Source: Candidatus Roseilinea sp. NK_OTU-006 (GTDB lineage Bacteria > Chloroflexota > Anaerolineae > J036 > Brachytrichaceae). Taken from it: DNA of 43,497 bases. The translations under genes were made by a program, and so were the position numbers. The notes under the pieces are model-generated. The model did no database searches and had not been told where the DNA came from. It saw nothing but the letters and a program-made list of their open reading frames with translations. Of this stretch, positions 27,841-35,643 are shown piece after piece (position 1 is the stretch's first letter; every line of letters starts with the position of its first letter). The stretch spans positions 1 through 43,497 of the forward strand of contig NZ_JAAFGM010000026.1 of assembly GCF_012931985.1 (NCBI RefSeq), given 5' to 3'.

Positions 27841-28841
27841 CTTGATTCGTAGCGTATCCGTGGATCGAGCAGTGGATAGATCAGGTCAACCAAGAACATC
27901 AGGATGGCGATCGAAAGAATCACGAAGAGTGTGATGCCGTAAATGACGAAGTAATCGTTTTTCAGGATGGCGTCTCCCAGCAAGCCCCCGAGTCCGGGCA
28001 GGCCATATAACTGCTCGACCAGCACGCCGGAGACGATGACGCTGCCGAACGCCAGGGCTAAGCCGGTGACTTGGGGCAGCAGCGCGTTGCGCACGTAATA
28101 TTGGGTGAAGATCGTGCGCGGATGCAGTCCTTTGTGCTCGGCGAAGTTCACGTAGTCTTCGCCCTGGATGGTGATGCCCATGCCGCGCATGCCCAGCGCC
28201 CAGAAGCCCAGCGAAGCGAGGATGAGCGAGATGGCCGGCAGGATTTGGTGCCGTGCCGCGTCGAGGATGAACTCCAGCGTCAACGAGGGCGTGACGCCCT
28301 GCGAATACGCGCCGCCCATCGGCAGCAGCTTCAAGCGGAAGGCGATGAAGAAGATGAGCAGCAGGCCGAGCAGGTAAGCCGGCACCGCTTGCAACATCAT
28401 CAACGGGGCCATCAAGCCCTTCACGAACCTCGGGCTGCGCGGCCATGAGGCCAGCGCGCCGAGCAGGTTGCCCAGGGCGAATGAGAGCAGCGTCGTAAGC
28501 ATCAACAGCACGATCGTCCACGGCAGCGCAGAGAAGATCAGCTCCAGGACGGTCTTCGGGAAGCGCGTCAGCGACGGCCCAAGGTCGCCGCGCAGCACGC
28601 CGCCCATATACTCGACATACTGTTGGAGCAGCGGCTTGTTCAGGCCAAACTTCACTTCGTAGGCGGCGATGATTTGCTCCAGGTCCTTCGGGGCGAAGCC
28701 CGTTGAGCGAGCGATCTCGGCGAAGCGCTCGCGGATCGGATTGCGAGCGGACAAGCGTGGGATGAAAAAAACGATCGTCGCGGCCACCCACACCACCGCG
28801 ATTAAAAAGAGAACGCGTTTAACGAGATATGCTAGCCTCAT
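27837..28841 (-). CDS. Peptide ABC transporter permease (OppB/DppB type)
   Basis: 334 aa. N-terminal helix (LVKRVLFLIAVVWVAATIVFF) followed by a periplasmic region and five helices. MRGMGITIQGEDYVNFAEHKG carries the EAA-type coupling loop of OppB proteins. The N-terminal position in the permease pair, overlap with OppC and the family length fit. Substrate specificity cannot be deduced. Confidence 0.92.
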   Translation of the reverse strand: MRLAYLVKRVLFLIAVVWVAATIVFFIPRLSARNPIRERFAEIARSTGFAPKDLEQIIAAYEVKFGLNKPLLQQYVEYMGGVLRGDLGPSLTRFPKTVLELIFSALPWTIVLLMLTTLLSFALGNLLGALASWPRSPRFVKGLMAPLMMLQAVPAYLLGLLLIFFIAFRLKLLPMGGAYSQGVTPSLTLEFILDAARHQILPAISLILASLGFWALGMRGMGITIQGEDYVNFAEHKGLHPRTIFTQYYVRNALLPQVTGLALAFGSVIVSGVLVEQLYGLPGLGGLLGDAILKNDYFVIYGITLFVILSIAILMFLVDLIYPLLDPRIRYESR

Positions 28842-28906
28842 CGGATTGCTCGAAGCGCCGCAAGAGCAATCATAGCCGAACGTGAGCTGTAATGAAGGGG
28901 AATGAA

Positions 28907-28939
28907 GCCCTGGCCTCCCCGAAAGAGGAAGGCCAGGGC
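28907..28939 (-). terminator. Stable hairpin between binding-protein and permease genes
   Basis: GCCCTGGCCT (28907-28916) and AGGCCAGGGC (28930-28939) form a perfect 10-bp stem with a short loop and no T-tract. In ABC operons such a hairpin after the binding-protein gene commonly protects its mRNA or partly terminates transcription, giving an excess of binding protein over permease. That role is inferred. Confidence 0.5.
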
Positions 28940-28974
28940 GAACTGCGGGCGAGTGCTGAGCGCACGCTTCGGGT

Positions 28975-30798
28975 TTAGCTGGCCGGCTTCAACGCGGCGA
29001 TGACACGCGGGCCGGTCCAGTGCCAGAACGCGCCGTTGTAGCCTTCTCCCACGTTCGTCTCGGTCGGCCAGTTCACCCAGTAGGTCTGGTTGTAGGCGAT
29101 GCGGTGCAGCCACTGGATGATCGGCACGTCAATGACGTCCTTGTAGTAGAACTCCATCGCCTGGAGCGCCAACTCGTCGAACCTCGGATCGCCGGCGGGA
29201 TACTTCGCCATCTCCAACACCAGCTTCTCGAACTCGGGGTTGTTGTAGCGTGAGAAGTTGTTGCTGCCGGCGGTGTTGCCCGTCGGCTTGGTATTGAATA
29301 GCTCGAACACGGCGAAGGGATCGCGCAGGCTGGCGCCGTGGCCGAACATGTACAGGCCGGGTCGGCCTTGGGCCATGTTGTTGTAGGCTTCCGGCGAAAA
29401 GTCCGGGCCTTCGCCGGTGTCGAAGCCTGCCTGGCGCAGCATCTCGGCCAAGACCGGCACGATGTCCGAGTGGATGCCGGCAAAGCCGCTGATCTGCGCT
29501 GGCACCGTCTTGCCGTCCTTCTCCCAAAGGCCGTCGGCATTCTTCTTGTAGCCGGCTTCTTCCATGAGCTTGGCCGACTCTTCAAGGTCGAATTTGCCCG
29601 GCTGATACTTCTCGACGATCGCCCGGACGCCCGGCGAATCGGCGAACTTCTGCAGCGGCGGATAGAGGGGGAAGGGATAGATGGTGCTCACCTTTGCGCC
29701 GCCATACACCACCTCGTCAATCTGTTCGCGGTTGACCGCGCGATTGATGGCGCGGCGCACGCGCACGTCGCTGAACGGCTCGATCTCGTGGTTCATCCAT
29801 AGCGAGTTCGGCCACCAGTCGAGATAACCGTGCGGCTCCTTATCGCCGGTATGGGTGGTCACCTTGGGGTTCTGCTTCAGGATGTTGGCGATGATGTCGT
29901 TGCGGAAGTCCAGCGCCGTGTCGAGTTCGTTATTCACCACGCGCTGGGCGACGACGCCCATATCGTCGCCGATGCGCTGCATGATCACACGCTTGACTTC
30001 GGGCACGGGTTGGAAGCCGGTCTTGATCGCCCACCAGTCCTCGCGCAGGTCGAAGATCTTCTGGTTGTTGGTCCACGACACCAGCTTGTAGGGGCCGGAG
30101 TGCGGCATGTCCAGGCCGCCGGGGAAGGCGGTGACGTCTGCTTCCTTCTCGAGCACGTGGGCCGGCACGATTGGGCGGCCGGTGTCGAAGTGCACCGTGA
30201 GCACGTCGAACACGAAGCGCGGCGAAGGCTGCTTGAAGATGATCTTGACCGTCTTGTCGTCAACGGCGACCGCTTCCTTCACATAGGGCGCGACGCGGCT
30301 GTGGTAGTCCAGCTTGTCGTTGTCGCGCCAGGTGTTGACGGTGAAGACCACGTCCTTCGAGGTGATCGGCGTGCCGTCGCTCCACTCGATGCCGTCGCGT
30401 AGCTTGATCGTCACTTCGGTGTAGTCGGCGTTGTATTCCGGGTCGCCGGCTGCCAGCCACGGATACACCGTGTCCGAGAAGGCCGCCCAGTAGTACAACG
30501 GATCCCATAGCGACGAATTGAAGTTCTGGTGATTGTGGCCGGCTGCGAACGGGCTGGTCACGCCGATGTTGTCGAAGTCGCTGACGGTCCAGCCCATGAT
30601 GACAGTGCGGTTGCGGGGCACTTCCGGAATTTGCGCTGCGGCTGCGGGCGCAGTTGTAGCTCCGGCAGCGGGCTGCGCGGGTTGTTCGGCCGCCGGTGCG
30701 GCGGGCGCGGCAGGTGCGCATGCGGCAATCACCGCGCCGGTGCCGGCGAGGGCAGACAGGCGCAAGAGTTGTCTTCGAGTGATCTTGTTCCGTGTCAT
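28975..30798 (-). CDS. Extracellular peptide/solute-binding lipoprotein, family 5 (DppA/OppA type)
   Basis: 607 aa. The signal has twin arginines and a lipobox (RRQLLRLSALAGTGAVIAAC; lipidated Cys27), so Tat export with lipid anchoring is plausible. An Ala/Pro-rich spacer follows to about residue 55. The body has SBP_bac_5 features: YTEVTIKLRDGIEWSDGTPI, TSKDVVFTV and DVRVRRAINRAVNREQI. ATG at 30798 has AGGAGG 11 nt upstream; an upstream extension of the frame looks non-coding. First gene of the ABC operon, feeding the permeases downstream. Confidence 0.93.
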   Translation of the reverse strand: MTRNKITRRQLLRLSALAGTGAVIAACAPAAPAAPAAEQPAQPAAGATTAPAAAAQIPEVPRNRTVIMGWTVSDFDNIGVTSPFAAGHNHQNFNSSLWDPLYYWAAFSDTVYPWLAAGDPEYNADYTEVTIKLRDGIEWSDGTPITSKDVVFTVNTWRDNDKLDYHSRVAPYVKEAVAVDDKTVKIIFKQPSPRFVFDVLTVHFDTGRPIVPAHVLEKEADVTAFPGGLDMPHSGPYKLVSWTNNQKIFDLREDWWAIKTGFQPVPEVKRVIMQRIGDDMGVVAQRVVNNELDTALDFRNDIIANILKQNPKVTTHTGDKEPHGYLDWWPNSLWMNHEIEPFSDVRVRRAINRAVNREQIDEVVYGGAKVSTIYPFPLYPPLQKFADSPGVRAIVEKYQPGKFDLEESAKLMEEAGYKKNADGLWEKDGKTVPAQISGFAGIHSDIVPVLAEMLRQAGFDTGEGPDFSPEAYNNMAQGRPGLYMFGHGASLRDPFAVFELFNTKPTGNTAGSNNFSRYNNPEFEKLVLEMAKYPAGDPRFDELALQAMEFYYKDVIDVPIIQWLHRIAYNQTYWVNWPTETNVGEGYNGAFWHWTGPRVIAALKPAS

Positions 30799-30919
30799 AT
30801 CGGGTTTATCCTCCTGGATCGAATGCTGGATATGCTGGGCATTCATCAGCGACCTAGCTGCAGAAGCCTGGACGGGTTCTCGAGTGCAACCGATTGTCGC
30901 CTCATCAGCACAGATCGTT

Positions 30920-30948
30920 GTTCTAGCACAATCTCCGGGGATTGACAA
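30920..30948 (-). promoter_or_regulatory. Promoter of the peptide ABC operon
   Basis: Minus strand TTGTCA (30943-30948), 17-bp spacer, TAGAAC (30920-30925). It predicts a leader of about 115 nt before the binding-protein ATG; no riboswitch-like fold was recognised in that leader. Confidence 0.45.
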
Positions 30949-31006
30949 ACTCTGGTTGCTGTAGGTTCACCGGGGGATTTTGACATCGGTCGAAACCAAT
31001 GGCCGT

Positions 31007-31032
31007 ATCCCCAGCTCGGCGCATAGGGGGAT
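31007..31032 (-). terminator. Hairpin downstream of the CESA-like GT2
   Basis: ATCCCC (31007-31012) pairs with GGGGAT (31027-31032) about 25 nt past the GT2 stop (minus strand). No T-tract, so weak support. Confidence 0.3.
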
Positions 31033-31055
31033 CGTGCAGGGGTTCGTGAGATGCG

Positions 31056-32537
31056 CTAGCGTTCCGCGCTGCGCAGCACGTTCATCATCTGGTTGAGCCA
31101 CACGCCGCCGAAGCCCAACAGGTAGATCAGCATCGGCGCGGCCGACAACCAGTAACCCAGCGTCAGGATGGAGATCACGACGCCGCCGACATATAGCGCC
31201 AACCCTAGCTCGATCCACATCGTCCAATCCGGCCGGATCAGGTAGGCTTTGGGCGCAGCGTGAGGCGTGCTCCAGTGGAGCTTCGGCGTCCGTGCGAAAT
31301 CGCCGGTGTGCCTTTCGCAGAGCGCTTTGAGCATAGCGACGGTGTTAGAAAAGGAGACGCCGATGCCGAGCATGAGGGAGGCCGGCAGGTCGCGCAGGAA
31401 TTGAAGCACGGGGCGCCCACGCGCGGCGTGCGCAGCGAACATCGAGGCGATCGGCGCGAGGCTCAGCAAGCTGACTGCGTTCACCCAGACGGGCAAGTCG
31501 GCGGACGCGCCGCGATGTATGCCGAGCAGGGCGTGTAACACCAGCAATGGCGTAGTCAGGCTCGTCAGGAAGATGAGCGGGTGAACGAAATATCCGGTCA
31601 GATGCATCCAGGCGGCGAGTTTGCAATGCCACGGCAGCGAAGAGGCGACGAGGGTGGGCAGCAGCTTGCGCGCGGTCTGTAACGTGCCGCGCGCCCAGCG
31701 CGCCTGTTGGCGTTTGTAGGCCGGCACGTCGTTGGGCAGTTCGCCAGGCGCCGACTCGTCGGCCAGATAGACGCCGCGCCAGCCGCGCAACGCTGCGCGA
31801 TAGCTCAGGTCGAGGTCCTCCGTCAGCGTATCGTGTTGCCAGCCGCCGGCGTCCTCGATGCACGCGCGGCGCCAGATGCCGCCTGAGCCGTTGAAGTTCA
31901 TGAGCAGGCCGTGGCGGCTGCGCACCGGCTGCTCGATGATGAAATGCACGTCCAGCGTCATGGCCTGCGCCCGGGTGAGCAGGCTTGCATCGCGGTTGAG
32001 GTAATCCCAGCGCGTCTGCACGAAGCCCACACGCGGGTCGTCGAAGATGCGTCGTTCGCAGATCAGCCGGCGGAGGAAGTCCGGCGCAGGCCGAAAATCG
32101 GCGTCGAAGATGGCGATTAGCTCGCCCTTGGCGCGAGCCAGGCCGGCGGCCAATGCGCCGGCTTTGTATCCGGCACGGTGGGTGCGGTGCAGCAGCTCGA
32201 TGCGAACGCCGCGCCGACGCGCGCATGCCACAGACCGGCGCGCGATTTCCGTCGTGTCGTCGGTCGAGTCGTCCAGCACTTGGATGTGGAGTTTGTCGGG
32301 GGGGTAGTCCTGCGCCGCCGCCGCAGCGATGATCCGCTCGGCTACGTAGCGCTCGTTGAACAGGGGGATCTGCAGGGTGACGGTCGGCGCATCGTGGCGC
32401 GCCTGTCTTCGGGGCATCGGCGATGCAGGGTGGTGCGATCGCGGGCGCAGATACAGCACTAGCAGCACGCCCTGATGGAACGCATAGGCCGAAAGCAGGA
32501 TCAGACACAAGGCGTGCAGCGCGATGACAACTTCCAT
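31056..32537 (-). CDS. Membrane GT2 glycosyltransferase (cellulose-synthase-like)
   Basis: About 493 aa. An N-terminal membrane helix is followed by a GT-A domain with IPLFNERYVAERII, QVLDDSTDDTTE, the DxD in AIFDADFRPAP, the acid-base TEDLDLSYRAALRGW and the processivity-type QQARWARGTLQ, then four or five C-terminal helices. It probably extrudes or extends a membrane-bound glycan. An ATG at 32591 is in frame but lies inside the terminator of the upstream genes (32574-32616), so I use the ATG at 32537. No Shine-Dalgarno or clear promoter was seen before it. Confidence 0.87.
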   Translation of the reverse strand: MEVVIALHALCLILLSAYAFHQGVLLVLYLRPRSHHPASPMPRRQARHDAPTVTLQIPLFNERYVAERIIAAAAAQDYPPDKLHIQVLDDSTDDTTEIARRSVACARRRGVRIELLHRTHRAGYKAGALAAGLARAKGELIAIFDADFRPAPDFLRRLICERRIFDDPRVGFVQTRWDYLNRDASLLTRAQAMTLDVHFIIEQPVRSRHGLLMNFNGSGGIWRRACIEDAGGWQHDTLTEDLDLSYRAALRGWRGVYLADESAPGELPNDVPAYKRQQARWARGTLQTARKLLPTLVASSLPWHCKLAAWMHLTGYFVHPLIFLTSLTTPLLVLHALLGIHRGASADLPVWVNAVSLLSLAPIASMFAAHAARGRPVLQFLRDLPASLMLGIGVSFSNTVAMLKALCERHTGDFARTPKLHWSTPHAAPKAYLIRPDWTMWIELGLALYVGGVVISILTLGYWLSAAPMLIYLLGFGGVWLNQMMNVLRSAER

Positions 32538-32565
32538 GCAGGTGGCAATGGCAGCGAAGCGCAGC

Positions 32566-32616
32566 AAACAAAAAGCCACGCAGGTGTTCATTCAATGCGA
32601 ATGAACACGCGTGGCT
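32566..32616 (-). terminator. Strong intrinsic terminator of the DUF151 genes
   Basis: Minus strand: AGCCACGC then GTGTTCATTC, loop GCATT, GAATGAACAC then GCGTGGCT, followed by TTTTTGTTT. The stem is about 18 bp with a 1-2 nt bulge (32574-32616) and an immediate T-tract (32566-32574). Textbook rho-independent terminator 22 nt past the DUF151 stop. A smaller ACCCC/GGGGT hairpin precedes it. Confidence 0.85.
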
Positions 32617-32637
32617 CACCCCGGCTGCGCTCGGGGG

Positions 32638-33129
32638 TCATTTCTTGTCCAGGTCGTCCAGGTCGAGTGTGCCGAGGAAGTCCTTGAAGGCCCCCAGGTC
32701 TTCTTCCGATTCCTGGCCGGCCTCTTCTTCCGGCTCCTGGCCATGTTGGGCCATGATGTCGTCGTCCACGTAGATCGAACAACCGACGCGCACAGCGATG
32801 GCGATCGCGTCGCTGGGGCGCGAATCTATGCTCAGGTCTTTGCCGTCGCGCGTCCTCAGGACGATCCGGGCGTAGAACGTCTCCTCACGCAGATCGTTGA
32901 CCACCACATAGCGCACCGTGGCTCCCAGCTCGCGAATGGCGTTCACGATCAGGTCATGCGTCAGCGGACGAGCGACCCGCGTATTCGTGAGGTGAATGGT
33001 GATTGCCTCAGCTTCGGGCTGCCCGATCCAGATCGGCAGAAAGCGCTCAGATTCCACATCTTTCAGGATGACCACTCGGTGCGAACCCATCAGGTTGACC
33101 CGCACTGCATCCACCTTCACTTCCACCAT
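32638..33129 (-). CDS. Bifunctional nuclease-domain protein (DUF151), copy 1
   Basis: 163 aa. LPIWIGQPEAEAITIHL (about 31-47), ARPLTHDLIVNAIRELGATV (about 53-72) and the strictly conserved SRPSDAIAIAVRVGCSIYV (about 103-121) define the DUF151/BFN family. That family was described as DNase/RNase in plants and is related to Thermotoga TM0160. The tail is acidic (EEEAGQESEEDLGAFKDFL). Adjacent to a paralogue of the same size and orientation, 105 bp upstream. Followed by a strong terminator. Confidence 0.9.
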   Translation of the reverse strand: MVEVKVDAVRVNLMGSHRVVILKDVESERFLPIWIGQPEAEAITIHLTNTRVARPLTHDLIVNAIRELGATVRYVVVNDLREETFYARIVLRTRDGKDLSIDSRPSDAIAIAVRVGCSIYVDDDIMAQHGQEPEEEAGQESEEDLGAFKDFLGTLDLDDLDKK

Positions 33130-33234
33130 GGGGTATATGCCTCCTCGTATCTATACTCCTGCCAAGCCGCAACCGCGCGTCGCGGCGATTTTGCCTCAAC
33201 GGCCTTCATAAAGTGGGCCAAGCCGCGCGGACGG

Positions 33235-33735
33235 TCATTTATCCTTATCCAGGTCACTCAGATCGAGCGAGCTGATGAAATCGCTGAACGCGCCCAGGTC
33301 TTCTTTGTTGCTCGTCTCGGGTGCGCCCAGCGGCTCGACGCCGGCTTCGTCCAGGACGTGCTCCGCAACGAAGATGGGACAATCCAGGCGCACGGCGAGA
33401 GCGATCGCGTCGCTCGGTCGGGCGTCCAGCGCGATTTCTTGCTCATCGTCCCCCGCGTGCACGATGATGGACGCGTAGAAGTGTTGATGGCGCAGGTCAT
33501 TGATGAGCACATGGCTGAGTCGCGCGTCGAGCTTGTTGAGGATGTTGGCTGCCAAATCGTGGGTGAGGGGGCGCGGGACGCTGACTCCGTTGAGGTGAAA
33601 CACGATCGCGTCTCCTTCCGGCTTGCCGATGAAGATGGGCAGGCGGCGCTCACCATCCAGCTCTTTCAGGATCACCACCTGCTGATTCGTGCTCATCAGG
33701 CTAATGCGAATGCTTTCGATCCTCATCTCGATCAT
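33235..33735 (-). CDS. Bifunctional nuclease-domain protein (DUF151), copy 2
   Basis: 166 aa with the same DUF151 signatures: LPIFIGKPEGDAIVFHL, PRPLTHDLAANILNKLDARL, ARPSDAIALAVRLDCPIFV. The end EDLGAFSDFISSLDLSDLDKD closely parallels copy 1 (EDLGAFKDFLGTLDLDDLDKK), so the two arose by tandem duplication and still share the acidic C-terminal tail. ATG 33735 has AGGAGG in its leader and a TATAAT box 35 nt upstream. Divergent from an MBL/beta-CASP nuclease gene, suggesting a shared RNA/DNA-processing context. Confidence 0.9.
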   Translation of the reverse strand: MIEMRIESIRISLMSTNQQVVILKELDGERRLPIFIGKPEGDAIVFHLNGVSVPRPLTHDLAANILNKLDARLSHVLINDLRHQHFYASIIVHAGDDEQEIALDARPSDAIALAVRLDCPIFVAEHVLDEAGVEPLGAPETSNKEDLGAFSDFISSLDLSDLDKDK

Positions 33736-33769
33736 GCGCGAGCAGCCTCCTGCTTATCTGTGGCGCAAA

Positions 33770-33775
33770 ATTATA
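33770..33775 (-). promoter_or_regulatory. -10 box of the DUF151 pair
   Basis: Perfect TATAAT on the minus strand 34 nt before the ATG at 33735; the -35 position (GTGGTC) is poor. The other side of the same short gap holds the start of the MBL gene at 33810. Confidence 0.4.
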
Positions 33776-33809
33776 CTCACGCAAGTGCGCTAGACCACTT
33801 TCGGATGCC

Positions 33810-35201
33810 ATGCAAATCACCTTCTGGGGCGCTGCCCAAACCGTGACCGGTTCGCAACATCTCATCGAGGCCGCAAGCGACAGGATCCTGCTGGAGTGTG
33901 GCCTCTTCCAGGGCAGGCGCGCCGAGTCGTACGCCGTCAATCAACAACTGCCATACGACGCGCGCGCCGTGGATGTGGTGCTCCTTTCCCACGCCCACAT
34001 TGATCACGCCGGCAACATCCCTAATCTGGTCAAGAATGGCTTCCGCGGCAGCGTCGTCTGCACCCATGCGACACGCGACTTGTGCGCAGTGATGTTGCGC
34101 GATTCCGGCGCGATCCAGGAAGAAAACGTCGGCTATCTCAACCGGCATCGCAAATCCCCTCAGCCGTTGGCGCCGATCTACACCCTGGCCGACGCCGAGC
34201 GATCGCTGCGCCGGTTCGCCGGATACGATTACGCGCGCTGGATCCCGATCACTCGGCATGCCCGCGCCATGTTCGGCGACGCCGGCCACATGCTCGGCTC
34301 GGCGTGGGTGCTCCTGGAACTGACCGAAGGCGCGCGCACCGCGCGGCTCTGTTTTAGCGGCGACCTGGGCCGGCGCGGATTGCCCATCCTGCGCGATCCG
34401 GCGCCCCTGCCCGAGGCGGATTATCTCATCCTGGAGAGCACCTATGGCGACCGTCTGCACCCGCCGGTCAACGAGGCGACGCTGGATTTGCAACGCGCCA
34501 TCAGCGATGTGGTCGCCCGAGGCGGCAAAGTGGTGATCCCCGCTTTCGCCGTGGGCCGCACGCAGGAGATCGTGTACCGTCTGAACGACCTGGTCAATCG
34601 CGGCGAGTTGCCCGACGTGCCGGTCTTCGTAGATAGCCCGCTGGCGGTGAACGTCACGGAAGCCTTTCAAACCCACCCGGAGTGCTATGACGATGAAACT
34701 CAGCGGATGTTGCACGCGGACGCCGACGGCAGCGTGTTCGGCTTCAACCGGCTGACCTACATTCGACGCGTTGAGGACTCCAAAGCGCTGAATGAACTGG
34801 ACGGGCCGGCTGTCATCATCAGCGCATCCGGCATGGCCGAACACGGGCGCGTGTTGCATCACCTGCGCCACACCATCGCGGATCCCAAGAACATGATCCT
34901 GTTCGTCGGCTTTCAAGCGCAGGACACCCTGGGCCGACGCATCCTGGACGGCCAGCGCTACGTGAAGATCCTGGGCGATGAGTTCGCCGTGCGCGCCGAG
35001 GTGCGGCGCATCGAGGCGTTTAGCGGGCACGCCGATCGCCATGAGCTACTCGATTGGGTGCGCCCACAGGCGCGCCGGCTGCGCGGCGTCTTCCTGGTGC
35101 ATGGCGAGAGCGGGCCGATGCGCGCGTTGGCGCAGGGATTGACCGAGCTGGGGATCGGCGATGTGCGCTTGCCGAAGCGGGGCGAATCGTTTGAGCTATG
35201 A
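33810..35201 (+). CDS. MBL-fold / beta-CASP RNA-specificity hydrolase
   Basis: 463 aa. Zinc ligands in LLSHAHIDHAGN (H61, H63, D65, H66), GDAGHMLGSA, and CFSGDLGR. The beta-CASP insertion has VIPAFAVGRTQEIVYRL and VFVDSPLAV. Closing motifs are IISASGMAEHGRVLHHL and EAFSGHADRHELLDWV. This is the YSH1/CPSF73-related RNA-metabolising branch found widely in bacteria and archaea, so an RNA endo/exonuclease role is likely though the substrate is unknown. Ends 125 bp before a convergent tRNA gene. Confidence 0.92.
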   Translation: MQITFWGAAQTVTGSQHLIEAASDRILLECGLFQGRRAESYAVNQQLPYDARAVDVVLLSHAHIDHAGNIPNLVKNGFRGSVVCTHATRDLCAVMLRDSGAIQEENVGYLNRHRKSPQPLAPIYTLADAERSLRRFAGYDYARWIPITRHARAMFGDAGHMLGSAWVLLELTEGARTARLCFSGDLGRRGLPILRDPAPLPEADYLILESTYGDRLHPPVNEATLDLQRAISDVVARGGKVVIPAFAVGRTQEIVYRLNDLVNRGELPDVPVFVDSPLAVNVTEAFQTHPECYDDETQRMLHADADGSVFGFNRLTYIRRVEDSKALNELDGPAVIISASGMAEHGRVLHHLRHTIADPKNMILFVGFQAQDTLGRRILDGQRYVKILGDEFAVRAEVRRIEAFSGHADRHELLDWVRPQARRLRGVFLVHGESGPMRALAQGLTELGIGDVRLPKRGESFEL

Positions 35202-35326
35202 ACACATCGCGGGGCGAAGTTCTTCCAGGAATACGATCACCCTCCGTAAACCTGTCTGAAACGAAACGGCGCGGCGCCTGAGGCATAGGCCAAGGTGCGC
35301 CTGCGCTGTATCCGGACAAGTCCCAG

Positions 35327-35400
35327 TCGAGGTGCCGAGATTTGAACTCGGGACCCCTTGCACCCCATGCAAGTGCGCTACCAGGCTGCGCCACACCTCG
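35327..35400 (-). tRNA. tRNA-Pro (GGG anticodon)
   Basis: 74 nt on the minus strand. Acceptor CGAGGTG/CACCTCG pairs fully; D-arm contains GCGCAGCCTGGTAGCGC; anticodon stem CTTGC/GCAAG encloses the loop ATGGGGT, giving anticodon GGG; the T-arm has GTTCAAATC. The discriminator is A; CCA is not encoded. It reads CCC/CCU proline codons. Confidence 0.96.
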
Positions 35401-35406
35401 ATCGGT

Positions 35407-35434
35407 TTGATTTTAACACGTCATGCGCTATGAT
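35407..35434 (+). promoter_or_regulatory. Promoter of the metG transcript
   Basis: TTGATT (35407-35412), 16-bp spacer, TATGAT (35429-35434). The start is expected near 35441, only 3 nt before the ATG of a short leader reading frame at 35444 and about 200 nt before metG. Confidence 0.58.
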
Positions 35435-35443
35435 TGCATTCCG

Positions 35444-35503
35444 ATGACGGTCGCAGGCATCCTGAACATCGCCGGCGCCCCGATGCGCATGCCCGACGTG
35501 TAA
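35444..35503 (+). CDS. Putative leader peptide of metG
   Basis: 19 codons, MTVAGILNIAGAPMRMPDV, stop TAA at 35501-35503. Two methionine codons (35483-35485, 35489-35491) lie near the end. The ATG is 9 nt after the -10 box, so translation would begin at the 5' end of the transcript. Downstream are mutually exclusive pairings GCCCG (35491-35495)/CGGGC (35511-35515), CGGGCG (35511-35516)/CGCCCG (35557-35562) and a terminator-like stem, as in amino-acid attenuators. Two Met codons is a modest signal. Confidence 0.42.
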   Translation: MTVAGILNIAGAPMRMPDV

Positions 35504-35553
35504 CGCCACACGGGCGAGGTGATCACGTCCGACCGCCTGTCGCTTGAGGAACA

Positions 35554-35587
35554 AGCCGCCCGCGTATGCGCCGGGCGGCTCTTGTTT
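35554..35587 (+). terminator. Terminator-like hairpin in the metG leader
   Basis: AGCCGCCCG (35554-35562) and CGGGCGGCT (35572-35580) form a perfect 9-bp GC-rich stem with a 9-nt loop, followed by CTTGTTT (35581-35587). It lies 57 nt upstream of the metG ATG on the same transcript, so it would be an attenuator if functional. Confidence 0.52.
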
Positions 35588-35643
35588 GGGACGCCGGGCT
35601 CACTGGACTTGCGACGGACAACCCTTCACCGAATTACCGAAGT

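Noticed and set aside
30529..30945. Cys/Gly-rich plus-strand frame opposite the binding-protein signal peptide
   Set aside because: It is the complement of the Ala/Pro-rich spacer and lipobox; no start signals or family features.
32538..32591. ATG at 32591 as start of the CESA-like GT2
   Set aside because: It falls in the loop of a strong intrinsic terminator of the preceding genes, so few transcripts would include it as a leader.
35327..35400. tRNA-Pro as an integration (att) site
   Set aside because: No integrase and no repeated 3' tRNA end were seen in the window.
35401..35643. T-box riboswitch upstream of metG
   Set aside because: No AGGGTGGNACCGCG-like T-box sequence or Stem I features were found; the leader peptide/attenuator reading fits better.
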